This document shows, piece after piece, positions 13,901-26,317 of a stretch of 64,000 bases of DNA. The position numbers and the translations under genes are program-made. The stretch is from contig NC_090942.1 in the NCBI RefSeq assembly GCF_040807025.1, forward strand, positions 81,015,987-81,079,986, given 5' to 3'. Every line of letters begins with the position of its first letter. Position 1 is the stretch's first letter. A model generated the notes under the pieces. It searched no databases, was not told the origin of the DNA, and saw nothing but the letters and a program-made list of their open reading frames with translations. The DNA comes from Struthio camelus. Its lineage: Eukaryota > Chordata > Aves > Struthioniformes > Struthionidae.

Positions 13901-16900
13901 AAAATTACCTGTATCAGAATGGTGATTTAATTTGACCTGTACCATGCAGAAGAAAGGTTTGATGGGAAAAAAGATAATATTTGGCAAGAAGCCGAAAATA
14001 ACTATGGACTTTTTCCCCCTTGCCTGATATGCTGCTTAGGCCAAATCACATGGATAAGGGGCAGGCCCCACCCTTTGTGCTTTTTATAAGTAAACCAATT
14101 TGTTTGTACATTGTTCTCATAAGGAAGTACGCAGGCACTTTTTATTGAAAGTGCTGCGCTCTTCGTAGCGAAAGCTTATGAACATATGTTTTGATGAAAG
14201 ATTGAAATAAAAGAAGTTAGCTTTCTTTTACTAAAGGGAACTGGCATGCTTATGAGACTGGCTCTAACAAAAAAAATCTAGTCACTGGAAGAAAAGGAGA
14301 AAGGATTCACATCAGCAGGTACTGAGGGTGGCTGGTGCAAAAAACCTGAAAGGTAAAAAAAAACCTTTTCTTTTCTGAACTTAGTTTCTCTCATATAGTG
14401 CTTGGTTGTCTATAATCCATCATGAGGCTCTCTGAATCTTGTTATAGGTGGGTTAAATTGCTGTATTTATTGTAGTTAAATTGGTTACAGAGCAATGCAC
14501 TTTCAGGATAAGCTGTAATGTCAAAAAATAAAGGAAGGGGGGAACTCCCCTAGGACTTTTGGAACAGCCATACAAAACTTTGCTGCTATGACTGTGTTCT
14601 TTTGAAAAAATTGTTTACATGTCTAACCAAGTAGAGCAAGGTTATTTTCTGCCAACCGCACTACATTTAGATGTGGAAAGTAGAATTTGAAATTTGCCCC
14701 AGTGAATTCCTGTAGAATTGATATCCTTATCACCTGCTTCTTACAAGTCAGCTCAGTTCAAGCTAAGTTACGTCTTTCAGGTAAGATACTTTCTTTTACA
14801 ACTGGCATGCAGCACATAAGTGGTGGAGGGGTTTCAGCAGGTGCCATTCTCCCCTGAAATCCTCGGTAACCAGATCTGGCCTTCCCTTTTTGCTGCCGGA
14901 TCTTGGGTACATAGTGACGGTTGATTTAATCTCCTGGATGTCACAAATATATGCCCTACCATTTCCACTGGCACTGAAAGCCAAGCAGCGCATCATTTCT
15001 TTTCTCAAGTCTGCCTGCTCAGCAGCCTTTTGGTTAGCCTCTCAGCTTTGATATGGGAAATACTTCTGGCCAGTCACAGAAGCGCAGATAATTCTCTTCT
15101 GAGAGACATTTATCAAAGTAGACCTATTTCTATTACATGCATTGGATCTGTTATGCAGCAACGCGCATGAAAAATCTGTTGCCACTGGGGATGTTCACCT
15201 TGGAGTCCTCGTGTAACTCTACCTTTACTAATTATGTTGCATCTTATTCAGTTAAGATTAAATAAGGGGTGCATAATCCTTCAGCTTGCAAGTTATTGCT
15301 TTCCATCCTGGAGGCAACTGGATTGCGGTACCACGTGGAGAGATCCTAACCAGTGGGCTGCTTTGTATGCAAGCACAATACTGCTTTCCACTCCATCTGT
15401 ACAGTTTAAAACAGTACTGGCTCTCTTGCATAGACTGTACCTATCTGTTAAGGGATTTATGAGAATGACTGACTCAATACATACAAAATATTTCTCCAGT
15501 GAAGTGTGCTGCTTATGTACTAATGAACTCCAGAGATTCATGATAGTTCTCCTTTTTTCTATGAGGACTGCCAGTATTTTAGGGTCATCCACGTAGGGGG
15601 AAAGGATCTAAGAGGAGTCCTAGCCATTGCTTCCCCTTACCCAAAAGTCTCTGAAACCAAGTTCCCCAACCTGCTCCTGCATACGTGAGAGCAGAGCTGA
15701 AGGGAAGGACCCGCACCTGCGATGAGTCACTAAGGGAAACAGTGGTGGGTTTTATTTTGATGATCTTTCTTCAGCATTATGTCAAAAAAAAAATTGTTTT
15801 TTTTCAAAACTGGTGTCCCAGTCCAGCAAACACATTTCTCTTTGCTGGATGAGAGAGAAGGAACAAACCAGACAAGAGTAGTTTAGACTAATAATCATGT
15901 TTCAGGGGCCTCTTTCACTTCTCCCTTCTGCTTTGCGTATTTAACCTATCACCTCTTTCAGGGCAGGTACTGCCTTTAGCTACAAAACTATCTTTAGCCA
16001 CTTGTGCGTCCCTGGCCTTTGCCTAGCTCTAGTAAGAGCCTACATGATGGTGAATTGAGTTGGATGTCAGGGTTAGCACTGACATGACCTCTTTTTGGAG
16101 GCAGATCCCGTGGCTCTCTGTTGCAGTGAGACAAACTTCCTGCTGAAGAAATAGTGGCAGGGTTGGCCTGTGCTTTTGGCCATTGGAGAGGGAAGGACAG
16201 CAGGATGCTCCAGTAGGGTTGGCCTCTGATAGGGTTGCTCTCCAGGAGAGTTAGCCTGTGTCTACTCAAAACTGCCCTGAGGTTGGCGAGTGCTAAGTAA
16301 GGGCTGTTGAGACATAACCTTCACTGACAGCATAAATGGACTGAGAAGCACCATCGAGGGACACAGGGGGATGAGAGGAGGAATTTGGGAAGTGGGGTCA
16401 ACACTCAGCTTGGGGCTCAGGTAGACTTTGTGGTGAGTGCAGACCTGGAGGACTTTGGTACATTTAGCTACCGTGGTAGCTACCATCTGTACATGCAGCT
16501 GTAATATTAATAGACAAAAATAATGCAACAAATGTCCAGAAATGGCATAGTCAAGGTACCGCTTCATCCAGTTTTGCTAAGCGTAGGCCTATGGCTGGAC
16601 ACCCTCTAAATAAAAAGTCATTTTGTATTTGTTGGAACTGCTAAGATACACTTCCCCCTCCTTTTTTCTTTTGTTTTTGCAGTCATGAACTTTAGAAGCC
16701 TATTTTAATGTGCTTTCCTAGGAAAATAAAGATTAAACTGTCACCTTGCTGGTTTATCTCTTTTTTATGGTTCCCTTTCTCTATCCTGCTCACTCAGCCA
16801 CATATAATAAACTTCTCACAGTGTTACAAGTTTTGTTCTTTAAGTAGACTCAGGAGGAGTGGAAGGTGCAAGTTCACCATTCCTGGATCTCAGAGGATCC

Positions 16901-18990
16901 ACAGGAAACTGGGATTCTTTATTTCTGCTGCTCGCAGAAGTCTGCATGCATTTTTTGCCAAATTTCTTGATTCTGGCAGATAATTCTTAAGGTGGAGGAA
17001 GGGTTACAGGTAAATGTAACAGTATGGGAGACAGCAATTCAGTTTTCCATTTTCTGGACAATAACATATAGATGTGACCTTTGGCAATGGAAGGAAAAGG
17101 TCTAGAGAAGAACAAAGGAGGAGGAGTTAATATAGTTTCCTCAGAGGCCTGCAAACTCCAGAATATAAATAATTTAGACCACAGTTTTTAAATAGACAGA
17201 ATGAGACCATGCTGCTACACTCCATAATCTGATCTTCCAAGTTTCTGTTAATCATCCTAGCAAATAGTATGCAGATTCTGGTTTTAGCTTCTTGCAGGGC
17301 TTCCAAGCACTTGTCAAATCAGATCAATGCATGCATTAAAAGACATCCCTTATAGAAACTCATTTCTGAGAGGCAGTTCCTGCAAAGTGAGTGCTGCTTT
17401 TGCATGAGGCTTGGTTTGCCTGTGGCTGAGCTGAGGATACTGAAAAAATAACTCGGTTATAGTTAACTTGTTAGAGTAAGCCAAAAATTAAGATGTCAAA
17501 CTTTAAAAAGCACTGAATAACAAGTTAACTACTGACACTTTCCTTTTTAAACACCAGCCAGCATGTTTGTGATCGCTCCTTTTCTTGTCATCTGTAAGTA
17601 ATGGCATAGATTGTCCATAGGCTGTGACTCCTTGCTCTCTTTTTATCCTCTTCTGGCCTAGCTGTACACATTGGCGTGAGATTTCTTACCAAGACAGCTG
17701 CGCTGAAAAAAGCATCAGTTTGGCAGCACCTATACTGCATTTTTACCAGGATGATTTGTTTTGTTTCTCAGAGGTTCCTATCAGAGCAAGGTGCAGGTTT
17801 AGCTGTACAGCTGCATCAGATGCAGAAGTACTTATCTGATGTTATATAATAGCCAGTTGTAGCAATACTCGTCCTCCCGCTAAAGGTCTGCACTTAGCCC
17901 TATTCAGGAGACTAGACTCTGAACTCTAGGCTGAATTTTCTACAAACAGCCACCTTCAAGGGTGTTTCCAATTGGCCTGTTCTTAACATATAGTGTACAA
18001 GTAATGGTCCCATGTATAGGGCTGTAATGATTTTTTGTGCTACTGTGGCTTATTCCTCTTGCTGTTCAGGAATGGTTATATTAGTGAAAAATCAGAATAT
18101 ATTAATACCATATACATTATCCGAAGTGTGATAGCTAGTACTGATAGTAGGGAAGGATGTGCTGTTTAAGCTAGTGTCAATGTCTGATCTTAAGGGCTGG
18201 TTAAGTCAATGAATATGCGACAGCCCATGGCCTGTCCTGCCTCATTTCAGTTCTTTTTTTTCTGTGTGTATTTCCAGTTCCCTCTTTTTCTCCTCTTGAT
18301 TTGTTTCTTGTTACTGTATCTTGCTGACTTGTTCCTGCTGGGCTTTTGGTTTCCCTTACAGACTCTGTAAGGCTGGTCTCTAGTGACCTGTTGAATATCT
18401 CAAGGCAGCCCAAGAGCACAGCTAGGGAACAGTGAGATGTTTTGCCACATGAAGTTGAGTCTAGATTTCTAAATAGTAAACTTTTCAACATTAAGTTGCA
18501 ACACACTGCTAGCACAAAACAGGAAGCTGTGTGACCCAAGCTTACATGGGGAAAGGGATTTCTGAGAGGCTCCTGTCATATATTCGAGATGCTTCTTTAT
18601 TGAAGGCTTGGGATGATGGTGTGTCAATGACTTAACTTGAGCAAGATTGGGAAATTATGTTTTGGCTCACTCATGGAGTTAATTAACATAGCTGCACTGT
18701 GACAGATAAACAAGTCATCTCTCGTTTCTCTACCAATGGATGTATTGTCCTTTTTTTTCCATTTCTTTCCCCTTCTCCTTGCCACACTGCTCCCATTCAA
18801 ATTTCTGTAGTGTTTTGCTCTAAAGACTGTCCTGAAGTGCATGAGGAAGCTAATGCCATGAAAGCAGCATCTGGAACAGTCCTTTCTCTTGAGATAAAAA
18901 AAAAGAGTTTCTAAAATAGGATGCAAGCTGTGATCTATATGGATGCACTTAGCAGGGCAAGGTACTGTAGCATTGGAGCTACAGTATGGC
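4901..18990. other. Long non-coding region, no gene recognised
   Basis: I found no exon, RNA gene or clear mobile element in these 14 kb. It contains short homopolymer runs (for example the T run at 7,970-7,983) and AT-rich sequence. The longest open frame, at 10,707-11,246 on the + strand, has no domain I recognise and lies in a locally G+C-richer patch, so I do not call it a gene. The region is either the first intron of BCL2L14 or its upstream flank. Confidence 0.5.
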
Positions 18991-19000
18991 TGTTACAGGT

Positions 19001-19040
19001 CCCTTCCCTTCCCTTCCCTTCCCTTCTTTTCCCTTCTCCT
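19001..19040. repeat. CCCTT pentanucleotide array
   Basis: About six to seven tandem copies of CCCTT, the last ones degenerate, giving an uninterrupted pyrimidine strand of 40 bases. The tract is a polypurine-polypyrimidine mirror-like microsatellite. Confidence 0.95.
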
Positions 19041-20159
19041 CTATGATAGTACTGAACTATGGGTAGATATAAACTGCAGTTTGAGGTTGGTCTAATCTCT
19101 AATGCTCATACATTTTATGGGGAAGTTTTTTGTGCATTCCTTTTTCTCTGTTGTCCAAAGAACAAAATAAAAAACAATTTAGCATACCAGGAGTAAGTGG
19201 CTTATCTAAGTTTTGTTATATTGGATACTTTCTGCAAATAGTGGCAAAACAGCCCAGAGTGCTACAAGTGAAATAATGATTTTTAAGTTAGAAGTTTAAA
19301 TACGTGAAACTTTAGCAAAATGAAGTTAAAATCCTGTATTAAAAATAGTATTGAACATCAGGTGACAAATCACTTGAGATTTGTTTCCTCTTCAATTACT
19401 TGCTGGGACATTAGCATTTTTTGACTAATCAGTCACTTCAAATTTTTTGTATTAAACTCCTTTAAGTGTGTCACTCCTAACAACACCTGTATCCAAAAGA
19501 CATATATTGTCCTTTATATTTGAGTGGTGAAATAAGATACACTTGGAATGAGATGTCTTTTCCAAATTTCTAATTCTTTCTGATATCCAAACACTTTTCC
19601 AAAGTGTTTAGAAGCGTAGGGCCAGATTTTTGGTAAAGGTAAATCAGTATACTGCAGTGGATTTGGGTGGGACTGGGATGGTTTACACCAACTGAAGACT
19701 TGGCACTTCAGGCATACATATATGACTTATTTCATCCTCATAGTTAACACTAAAGAAATAATAGTTTTTAGGGTGAGTAACAGAAAGAAGGATTGAAACC
19801 CTGCAACTTCTGCTGTTTTCTGGGTCTGAATGAAGCAACTAATAGCTTCATAGCTCTGCACAGGAATTCTTTCCAAAGGATAAGCAATCAGAAATTAAAC
19901 TGCAGCCTGGTAATCTTCCTGACTCTTAAGTCTTTCTGCCAAGTGCCTGTAAAGAAGCAGGATACCCCAGTCACTTTGCACACCTTTCCTCTCCATTGAG
20001 TATCTGGAGACCCTTGCAGAATACAGCTGCAATAGAAAGTTGCCTTCTGCAGAGCAGCTGCTCTGTTAGGTTGCACAAAATGCTGAATTGGTGGGTACAG
20101 CTTGCTCTTATCCCAAGGGCAGGAGTTAAAAATGCACAGGGGTGCAATATGCTCTAGGG
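19041..20159. other. Non-coding stretch, nothing recognised
   Basis: AT-rich sequence without recognisable coding capacity, between the pentanucleotide array and the CR1 tail. Confidence 0.5.
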
Positions 20160-20261
20160 GTCCCTGCTTGAGCAGGGAGGTTGGACTAGATGATCTCCAG
20201 AGGTCCCTTCCAACCTCAACCATTCTGTGATTCTGTGATTCTGTGATTCTGTGATTCTGTG
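20160..20261 (+). mobile_element. CR1 LINE 3' end with octamer tail
   Basis: The sequence runs from the hairpin-forming GTCCCTGCTTGAGCAGGGAG through GATGATCTCCAGAGGTCCCT and CCAACCTCAACC into five perfect tandem copies of ATTCTGTG (20,222-20,261). This is the diagnostic 3' end of chicken repeat 1 elements. Only about 100 bp remain, as expected for 5'-truncated non-LTR insertions. Low divergence suggests a fairly recent insertion compared with the copy at 3.55 kb. The element is on the + strand, in the upstream region or first intron of BCL2L14. Confidence 0.95.
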
Positions 20262-20298
20262 CCCTGTTCCCACTGACTTTTTTTTAGAGTGGTTATAG

Positions 20299-20299
<1 letters not shown>

Positions 20300-20353
<54 letters not shown>

Positions 20354-20380
20354 TGTGCACATGTGTGCGTGCATGTGCTT
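20300..20380. repeat. GT/CA dinucleotide array 1
   Basis: An imperfect (GT)n tract interrupted by GC steps. The purest part is about 20,308-20,349. It begins about 40 bp downstream of the CR1 octamer tail. The histidine/threonine-rich and cysteine/valine-rich open frames across it are artefacts of the repeat. Confidence 0.97.
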
Positions 20381-20532
20381 TTGTTTGACTCCCAAATGTG
20401 AGTCTCCATGTTTAGGATTTAAAAATCCTGTTGGAAACATATCAGAAATAGTGCTGTATTCGGAGCAGCAAATAGCCAAATCATATTCCAGACAGGAAGG
20501 AATTAACTTCAGTTTGTTTCTTCCGCAGTCTG

Positions 20533-20590
20533 AGTGTGTGTGTGTGTGTCTGTGTGTGTGTGTCTCTGTGTGTGTGTGTGTGTGTTTGTG
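20533..20590. repeat. GT/CA dinucleotide array 2
   Basis: A second (GT)n tract of about 55 bp with TCTGTG interruptions, some 150 bp downstream of the first. Confidence 0.96.
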
Positions 20591-21085
20591 TATGAATTTG
20601 ATACTTGTTTGAGAGAGGGCAGTGGGAAAGGAAACCTCCTATTTTAACTTTTCAGAGAGACCCCAGTGACAGGTTCTGGATATGTGCATAGTTTTGTTTG
20701 ACTTTGCACACGTGGGGTATTGAACGGAGATGTTCGAGGCAGCCTGCTGGTAGCGTTCAGGGCTGGCCGCTCAGAGACACATGTCCTTGGAAACGGAGGC
20801 CAGGAGGGAAGTGAGTCTAATGCAAAGTGTTAGAGTAAGAGTAGTTTCATGCTAAGTGGGACTGTGACTTGCTATGCTATGCTGCACTGGGAAGCAGGAA
20901 GATGGCAATGTGTGTTTGCGTATTGTGGGACTGATATGTCTAGGTGGACAAGGACAAGTTCCAATAGGTCTGTACCATCTCTTGTGTGCACTCAAACATG
21001 CAAGATACCTGAGTCCAGTCCCCTTAAGTGAAGGAATATTTGAGAACACTAGAATATATACATTTTTCAATATTTATATACATGT

Positions 21086-21087
21086 AA

Positions 21088-21123
<36 letters not shown>
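21086..21123. repeat. AT then GT dinucleotide array 3
   Basis: A short TA run leads into about 14 GT units. It lies roughly 770 bp upstream of the BCL2L14 coding start. Confidence 0.96.
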
Positions 21124-21889
21124 ACCTCTTTTCCTAGTGTTTGGGCTAGTTCTTGTTTACTTTCCTACCTGGAGCACTCAGGGCCCAGATTTTTCAAAGG
21201 TTTCTCTGAAAGTAGAATTCTTATTTATTGAGATGCTTGTTTTGGGGTGTCATTTGGGCTCAGTATAGGCTATTCCTTTGCAGTACTTTGACAAATCACC
21301 TTTTATTTTTTTTCCCATCCAGAGAATGAGTATTATTGCTATGATCTTTCCTGTTTTTCTGCATGGCAGCCTGGTGATTGAATACACCTCGAATTTCCTC
21401 ATCTTTCCTATCTAAGCCACCTGTACATTTCTATTTCTCCAGAAAAATCTGCCATCAGTGATTGCAAGTAACTTCACTTGTTTGCTAAATCAAACTGCTT
21501 CTTGTCTTTAAAGCATGTACATGTCAAGGGTTCTGAGCAAATGTTACCTGTTGGAAAGTACCTTATACTCTTGCACTAAGACAAAACAATGATGTGCATA
21601 AAGCACTTGAATATTGAAAGAATTTCACTCAGGACTCAAATGCAATTAAGAGCAATGTGGTGTAGCTTCTCATTCCTATTCTTTTATTGCCTGGATTTCT
21701 CTTTGAGGTATTGCTGTGTAACCAAATTTCCTTTCTAGAAAACAGTACTTCTCTGGCTCCCAAGTACTGCAAGATTTACAGCAGTGAGGTGTTCAGTGAA
21801 AGGTTCTGTAGAAATGTCAAGTACTGGTGGGTATTCATGAAAAACTGCCTGCTCCCTAAGTCGTTAAAATGGAGAATATGTTCTTGCAG

Positions 21890-22339
21890 GGACCATGATG
21901 TCTTCACCAAATGATGCCAATATGGAAGAAATACCTTTGGAAGATGATGAGCGAGACAGCATAGAATACAAGATCCTAATGGCCTATGCCCAGCGGCGGT
22001 TGTCTGTCAGTGAATATGGGAAACTTATGAAAAAGGAAGCTAATGTGCAGAAACCCTCATCCTTAAATGGGAGAGCAGTGAAGTTTGAATATCAAAGCCC
22101 AAATGAAGCTGGGCCAAGCCAAACAGAGGTTTCGCAGGGCGCCATGTTGGAATGCCTAAGCCAAATGCAAACAAGACGAAAATATCTCTCAAAATATTGT
22201 CTACCCTCTTCCTTCAGTAGAGAAAAACATGAAAAAATCCCAAAGCCTTCATTTCTTCAGAAGCCATTTTTGGCCCAAAGTTCCACAAGGCATTTCTATC
22301 TTCCTGTGGTACAGTATCAAGGCACTTCAAAAGTGAAAC
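21890..22339 (+). CDS. BCL2L14: BCL2L14 coding exon 1 (N-terminal part)
   Basis: The acceptor TTCTTGCAG ends at 21,889 and the start codon is at 21,895, with a second ATG immediately after it; both have A at -3. The exon encodes residues 1-148 plus the first base of codon 149 and ends at the donor GTGAGC (22,340). Residues 10-27 (MEEIPLEDDERDSIEYKI) closely match the N-terminus of mammalian Bcl-G; the rest is serine/lysine-rich, has no domain I recognise and is poorly conserved. If the donor is not used, the frame runs 8 more codons to a stop at 22,363-22,365. The acceptor has a weak pyrimidine tract, so a different 5' edge in some transcripts cannot be excluded. Confidence 0.92.
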
Positions 22340-25147
22340 GTGAGCATCTGATGGGTATTTCTTAGTTCTTTCCTTTTGCTGTTATTTGTTAGTCTTTAAA
22401 TCTCTCTCTAAATAGCCTAAATACCTAGTAGCCTGTGGAAAGGCAGGAAGAGCAAGTTGGTTTTTTCACTGCTTTGTCATCTTTTATGCTAGTTCTTTTG
22501 AGTTCTAATTAGGAAGTCAGATTGCCAGATCTTCACTAGTGCTTGCACAAATGAGACTTATGCTTGTGACTGTTTTTTTTTTGTTTGTTTGTTTATTTGC
22601 TTTCCATCATATGGTGTCAAATAACATGTAATTGTACAGGTTGTTTTTTCCAAGCATTGACGACTTCTTTTGCATACCTGGCTAGAAATAAAATGTAAAA
22701 CACTGCTCAGACTGAAGATTTCCACGCTAAAATCAGGGAAGAAAAGTTGTATGAAGGCCTGTTTAAGAGCTTTATCATGGGATACATATTCCACACTACA
22801 GACCAAATTGCTAGACTCAGCTTTAAACTCTGTGATGCCATGCAGTTGGCAGCAACTAGACCTAAGCACAGAGAAGCCCTATGCCTCTCATAATCCCCAC
22901 TGTTGTTAGAGCTCAAATGGGAACAGTCTTCCAGAGTTATTTTAATCTCCTCCACACATTGCTACCACTGCCACAGGATTCCTCTCAAGTACAGTCCCTG
23001 ACTGAGGAGAGGAGGTAAAAGCAGCCATCTCTGGTCTGAGGCTGGCTGAGAAGGGAACAGATCTTGGCTTTGAGAAAGCTGAGGAGGGACTTTCCCGTAG
23101 TAGGTCTGAACCTGCCCTCCCATATACTGGAGGAAGCGGTGGTGGGTGGCAGTTATTAATTTAAATTTAGGGATCCTGTCGATGTAAATGACAGCCCCCA
23201 CTGCCAAGTTGTGCAAGAGGTGCTACACTATGGACAAGGAGATTTAATCTTTTCTGCTCTGGAAAATAAATCATGCCTTAACTTCTCATAAAAGATTGAG
23301 AGAAGATAGTGCGATATCCCCATTAAATAGCCATATTCAGTATATGGTGTGATACTGTGTTTTCCTATAAATAAGGGAGTTTTGTTTGTTTGATTTGTTC
23401 CAGTTTGATACTACCGGCTCAGTGACCTGCTGATGGCAATGGCTAATCTTTCCTTTTGCCATACTTGAAGACATTGCTAAAAATTATCCATCACTCACGT
23501 CTCCAGCCTAATGCCCAACCCCAATCAGTTTAACTGTCCTGGACCAGCCCCTGCTCACTAAGCCCCTGATTCTCCCTGCTGTCAAATCCACTTATATCCC
23601 CTAAGAGATGTTCTCTGCCTCAGCCTGGTTCATTTTGCTGCAGGGAAATGACCAAGACTTGCCATGGTTTGGTTGCTAAGGTCATATGTCTGCATCCAAA
23701 TGTCACATTCTATGATGTCTGTTTTTATTTACATTTTCTTTTTACATTTTATTTCCATTTTATTTTTACATTATCAAAAAAAGCTCCCAGGAGTTTCGGG
23801 GTCAACCCCTTAATGGTCCCTCCAGCGTACCATCATTTTCCCTGCAGGTGGCAGCATGGCATCAAGCTAAAACCTCACCGTGCCCAGCTTAACTTCCCCG
23901 GAGCTGGTGTTTGACTTCAAATCCATGCTTTACCTGACCTTCAGCAGATTGCTGGACCATATCCTAAAACTTTATTATTTGTAACATATAGTGCTAGCAG
24001 CTGCAAAGCAAGCTTGGCCAGGCTATTCTGCAAAAAATGGGGATGCTTTTTGGGATTACTTGTTTAAGTAGCAGGCCTGTTCTGTCTAAAACCAGTTGCG
24101 TAATCTTATGTTTCCAAAGCCATAATCATACACTGTCACAAATGGCCTAATCCCCTTCCTAGAAGTCCAGCAGCTTCCAGACAAGCTCTGCATGCAGTCG
24201 GAGGGAAGGAAATGTCTTGGGGTTGATTCACCAACCTTGAAATGCAGTTTTTATTGACTGCATTAACCCTGCTGCCCTCACAGTAAACTCTGCTTGTGAA
24301 TTTTACACATGTGTTATGGGTCAGGCTGCTGCTGAGCTTGTCTCGCTGTCTGCCGATCACACAGGAGCTGCCACTTGTTGGTGGCGATGGGGAGATCAAG
24401 TTTCACATCCCAGCCTCAGGGAGGCTAATTGCAAGAAAGAGTAACTCTCAGCTGAAATAAACCTTGCTATAGCTCTTCCCTATAGCTCTGTACTATAGCA
24501 GGAGCCCCTTTAGGTTCTCCTAGCTGAGTGAGGCCTTCAGCTTGTGAGGGTCATTGAACAGCATCATTATACAGGGTGGATAAAGCCAATCTGGCTGCAG
24601 AGTGATGAGTGCTCCCAATATTCACTTCTATTTAATGCAACAGTGTCAAGTGCAGGAGCAGCTTTTGTGGCAGAGGTGCCTCTGAAGTGAAGCCTGCTTC
24701 TCCTGTGCTCAGGATCAGCTGGTGGGAACAAGGAGAGAGCATTGAAATGCAACATCTTTCCTAAATCTGTGCCTACAGGTGAACTAGCCATGGGCTACTC
24801 ACAAACCACTAGCAGTAGCGTCTAAGATTCACTGTCCTATAGAGCTATTCTCTTTAGTTTCTTAATCTAGGATGTGCAAGAATGTATGCTAGTGAGCAAC
24901 GCCTGTACTTGCTTCTGTGTGGCCTCTATATGGTTAACTGCTACTCAAAAACTAGACAGGGGTTGCAACGTATTTTCTGTCTCTCTAAATTGCTACCACC
25001 CGATCTTAGGCAACAGCAGAGCCCATGTATCTCTTGATATGCTCTGGGCACTGCCACCTCAGAGGGCATGTAAAGGAGTAAAGCTTTTGAGTTATTTCCT
25101 GGAAAGATTAATTGCCTTCTTTATTTCCCAACCCCCTTCCCAATCAG
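22340..25147 (+). other. BCL2L14: BCL2L14 intron 1 (between coding exons 1 and 2)
   Basis: A 2.8 kb intron with GTGAGC donor and ATCAG acceptor. I see no mobile element that I can name and no other coding sequence. It includes an ATTT-rich low-complexity patch at about 23,725-23,775. Confidence 0.8.
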
Positions 25148-25312
25148 ATGAGACGGCAAATGTCGACCACATTGCAGACAGGCTGGCTAAGCTTGTTACT
25201 TCCAGACCTCAGCCATCCCCTTCTGATGTGTCATTCAAGATGCTGCCATGTGGCCCGGATCTGAAACTACAGGGCAGAGGTGCTACTGGTGGAAGTGAGA
25301 GTGAAGAAAATG
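25148..25312 (+). CDS. BCL2L14: BCL2L14 coding exon 2
   Basis: Acceptor CCAATCAG, donor ATG|GTAAGG. The first two bases complete a histidine codon begun in the previous exon, giving HETANVDHIADRLAKLV, which lines up with HEAVDPKVISIANRVAEIV of the human protein. The exon covers residues 149-203 plus the first base of an aspartate codon. It ends in a serine/glutamate-rich linker (GGSESEENG). The surrounding sequence is open in frame for about 90 codons upstream and 80 downstream, but splice sites, phase and homology limit the exon to this interval. Confidence 0.92.
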
Positions 25313-25570
25313 GTAAGGGTGAAGAATTTCATGCTCATAGGAAGTTTGTCAGGTTGGTACTGCACACTGAGGCATTTTCCTCTAGAAATGGTGAAGCAGT
25401 CATGCCTTCTAGGGTAAGACACTGTGAAGAAACAAGTTTGGTCTGCTGTGCCTTGCTCTTGTCACCCACGTTTCAGGGGCAGCTCTGGCTGCGTAAGACC
25501 TTGTCTGCTACTGCAATAAAAAGAACATCCTTAAAAATCCAAGGAGATGTGTGACATGAGACCAAGAGAG

Positions 25571-25665
25571 TGGAGGTAAAGTGACATAAGGTCATAGAGC
25601 AGCAAAGCTGGGAATAGAATGAGCTGTTCACTGAACACTGAGCTTCTAAGGCCAAAGACCTGTTC
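25571..25665 (+). repeat. MIR-like SINE fragment in BCL2L14 intron 2
   Basis: The string AAGTGACATAAGGTCATAGA followed by GCAGCAAAGCTGGGAATAGA resembles the MIR core (AAGTGACTTGCCCAAGGTCACAC-type, then AGCTGGGATTAGAAC-type). Only part of the element is visible and it is highly diverged. The call rests on pattern memory. Confidence 0.5.
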
Positions 25666-26249
25666 CTTGGGAAATAATGTCTTAGTTAAAGGCCAGTCCC
25701 TCTCTGGTGAGGTGACAACATTGGTCAACAACCTCTGTTAAAAATCTGAACTGCTTGTCTTCTATAATGTCTGCAGAGATTTAGTTTTCCTGCTACCTTT
25801 TAGGAATTTCTGATTACAGTCTGACAAACCTGGAGTTCATTCTAGTGAATTACAGAAGGTATAGCTGGTAATGATGGGAAGATGTTTCTTCCTAATTTTA
25901 AGTTTGTTTTTCTTGGGCTTCTGCTAGCTGCTTTTTCACACATCTATCTTGTTCTCAGTCATGCCTCAAAGCACAAAGGGTTAGCAATGGGATATTAAAG
26001 CCCCTACTCTTTCCCAGATTCTTAAGCCGAGCAAAACGTTGTGCAGATAGAGAAATAGCGCTACTTATTCCATGCAGACTTGAACAGTGAGCTTCTGCCT
26101 AAAGCCTGGATGCAGAATGCCTTGTGATTTTTTTCACAAAATAGCAGCTGTTTTCATGATTAATTGGCACCAAGGCTTTCGCTGTAGCTTGCTGTCTGGA
26201 CCTACTGTCCAGGCTGCAGTGTTTATGTTGCTGTTCTTTCTTTTAACAG

Positions 26250-26317
26250 ATGAAGAAAAGATAATACAAACAATAGTTGCACTGTTAAGACAATCAGGGG
26301 ACCAACTGGAAGAAAAG
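26250..26317 (+). CDS. BCL2L14: BCL2L14 coding exon 3 (BH3-like helix)
   Basis: A 68-base exon between CTTTTAACAG and the consensus donor AAG|GTAAGT. It encodes DEEKIIQTIVALLRQSGDQL followed by EEK, residues 204-226. This is the BH3 region of Bcl-G: the core L-x(3)-G-D pattern is intact with Gly220 and Asp221, the residues that contact partner BCL2 proteins in the family. The match to the human segment (LLKYSGDQLERK) is strong, much stronger than in exon 1. Confidence 0.94.

Noticed and set aside
20154-20479. Histidine/threonine- and cysteine/valine-rich frames at the GT array
   Set aside because: They are translations of the (GT)n microsatellite.
24874-25554. A 226-codon continuous + frame around BCL2L14 exon 2
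   Set aside because: Only 25,148-25,312 is bounded by good splice sites, keeps phase and aligns with Bcl-G. The flanking open sequence has no homology and is intron.
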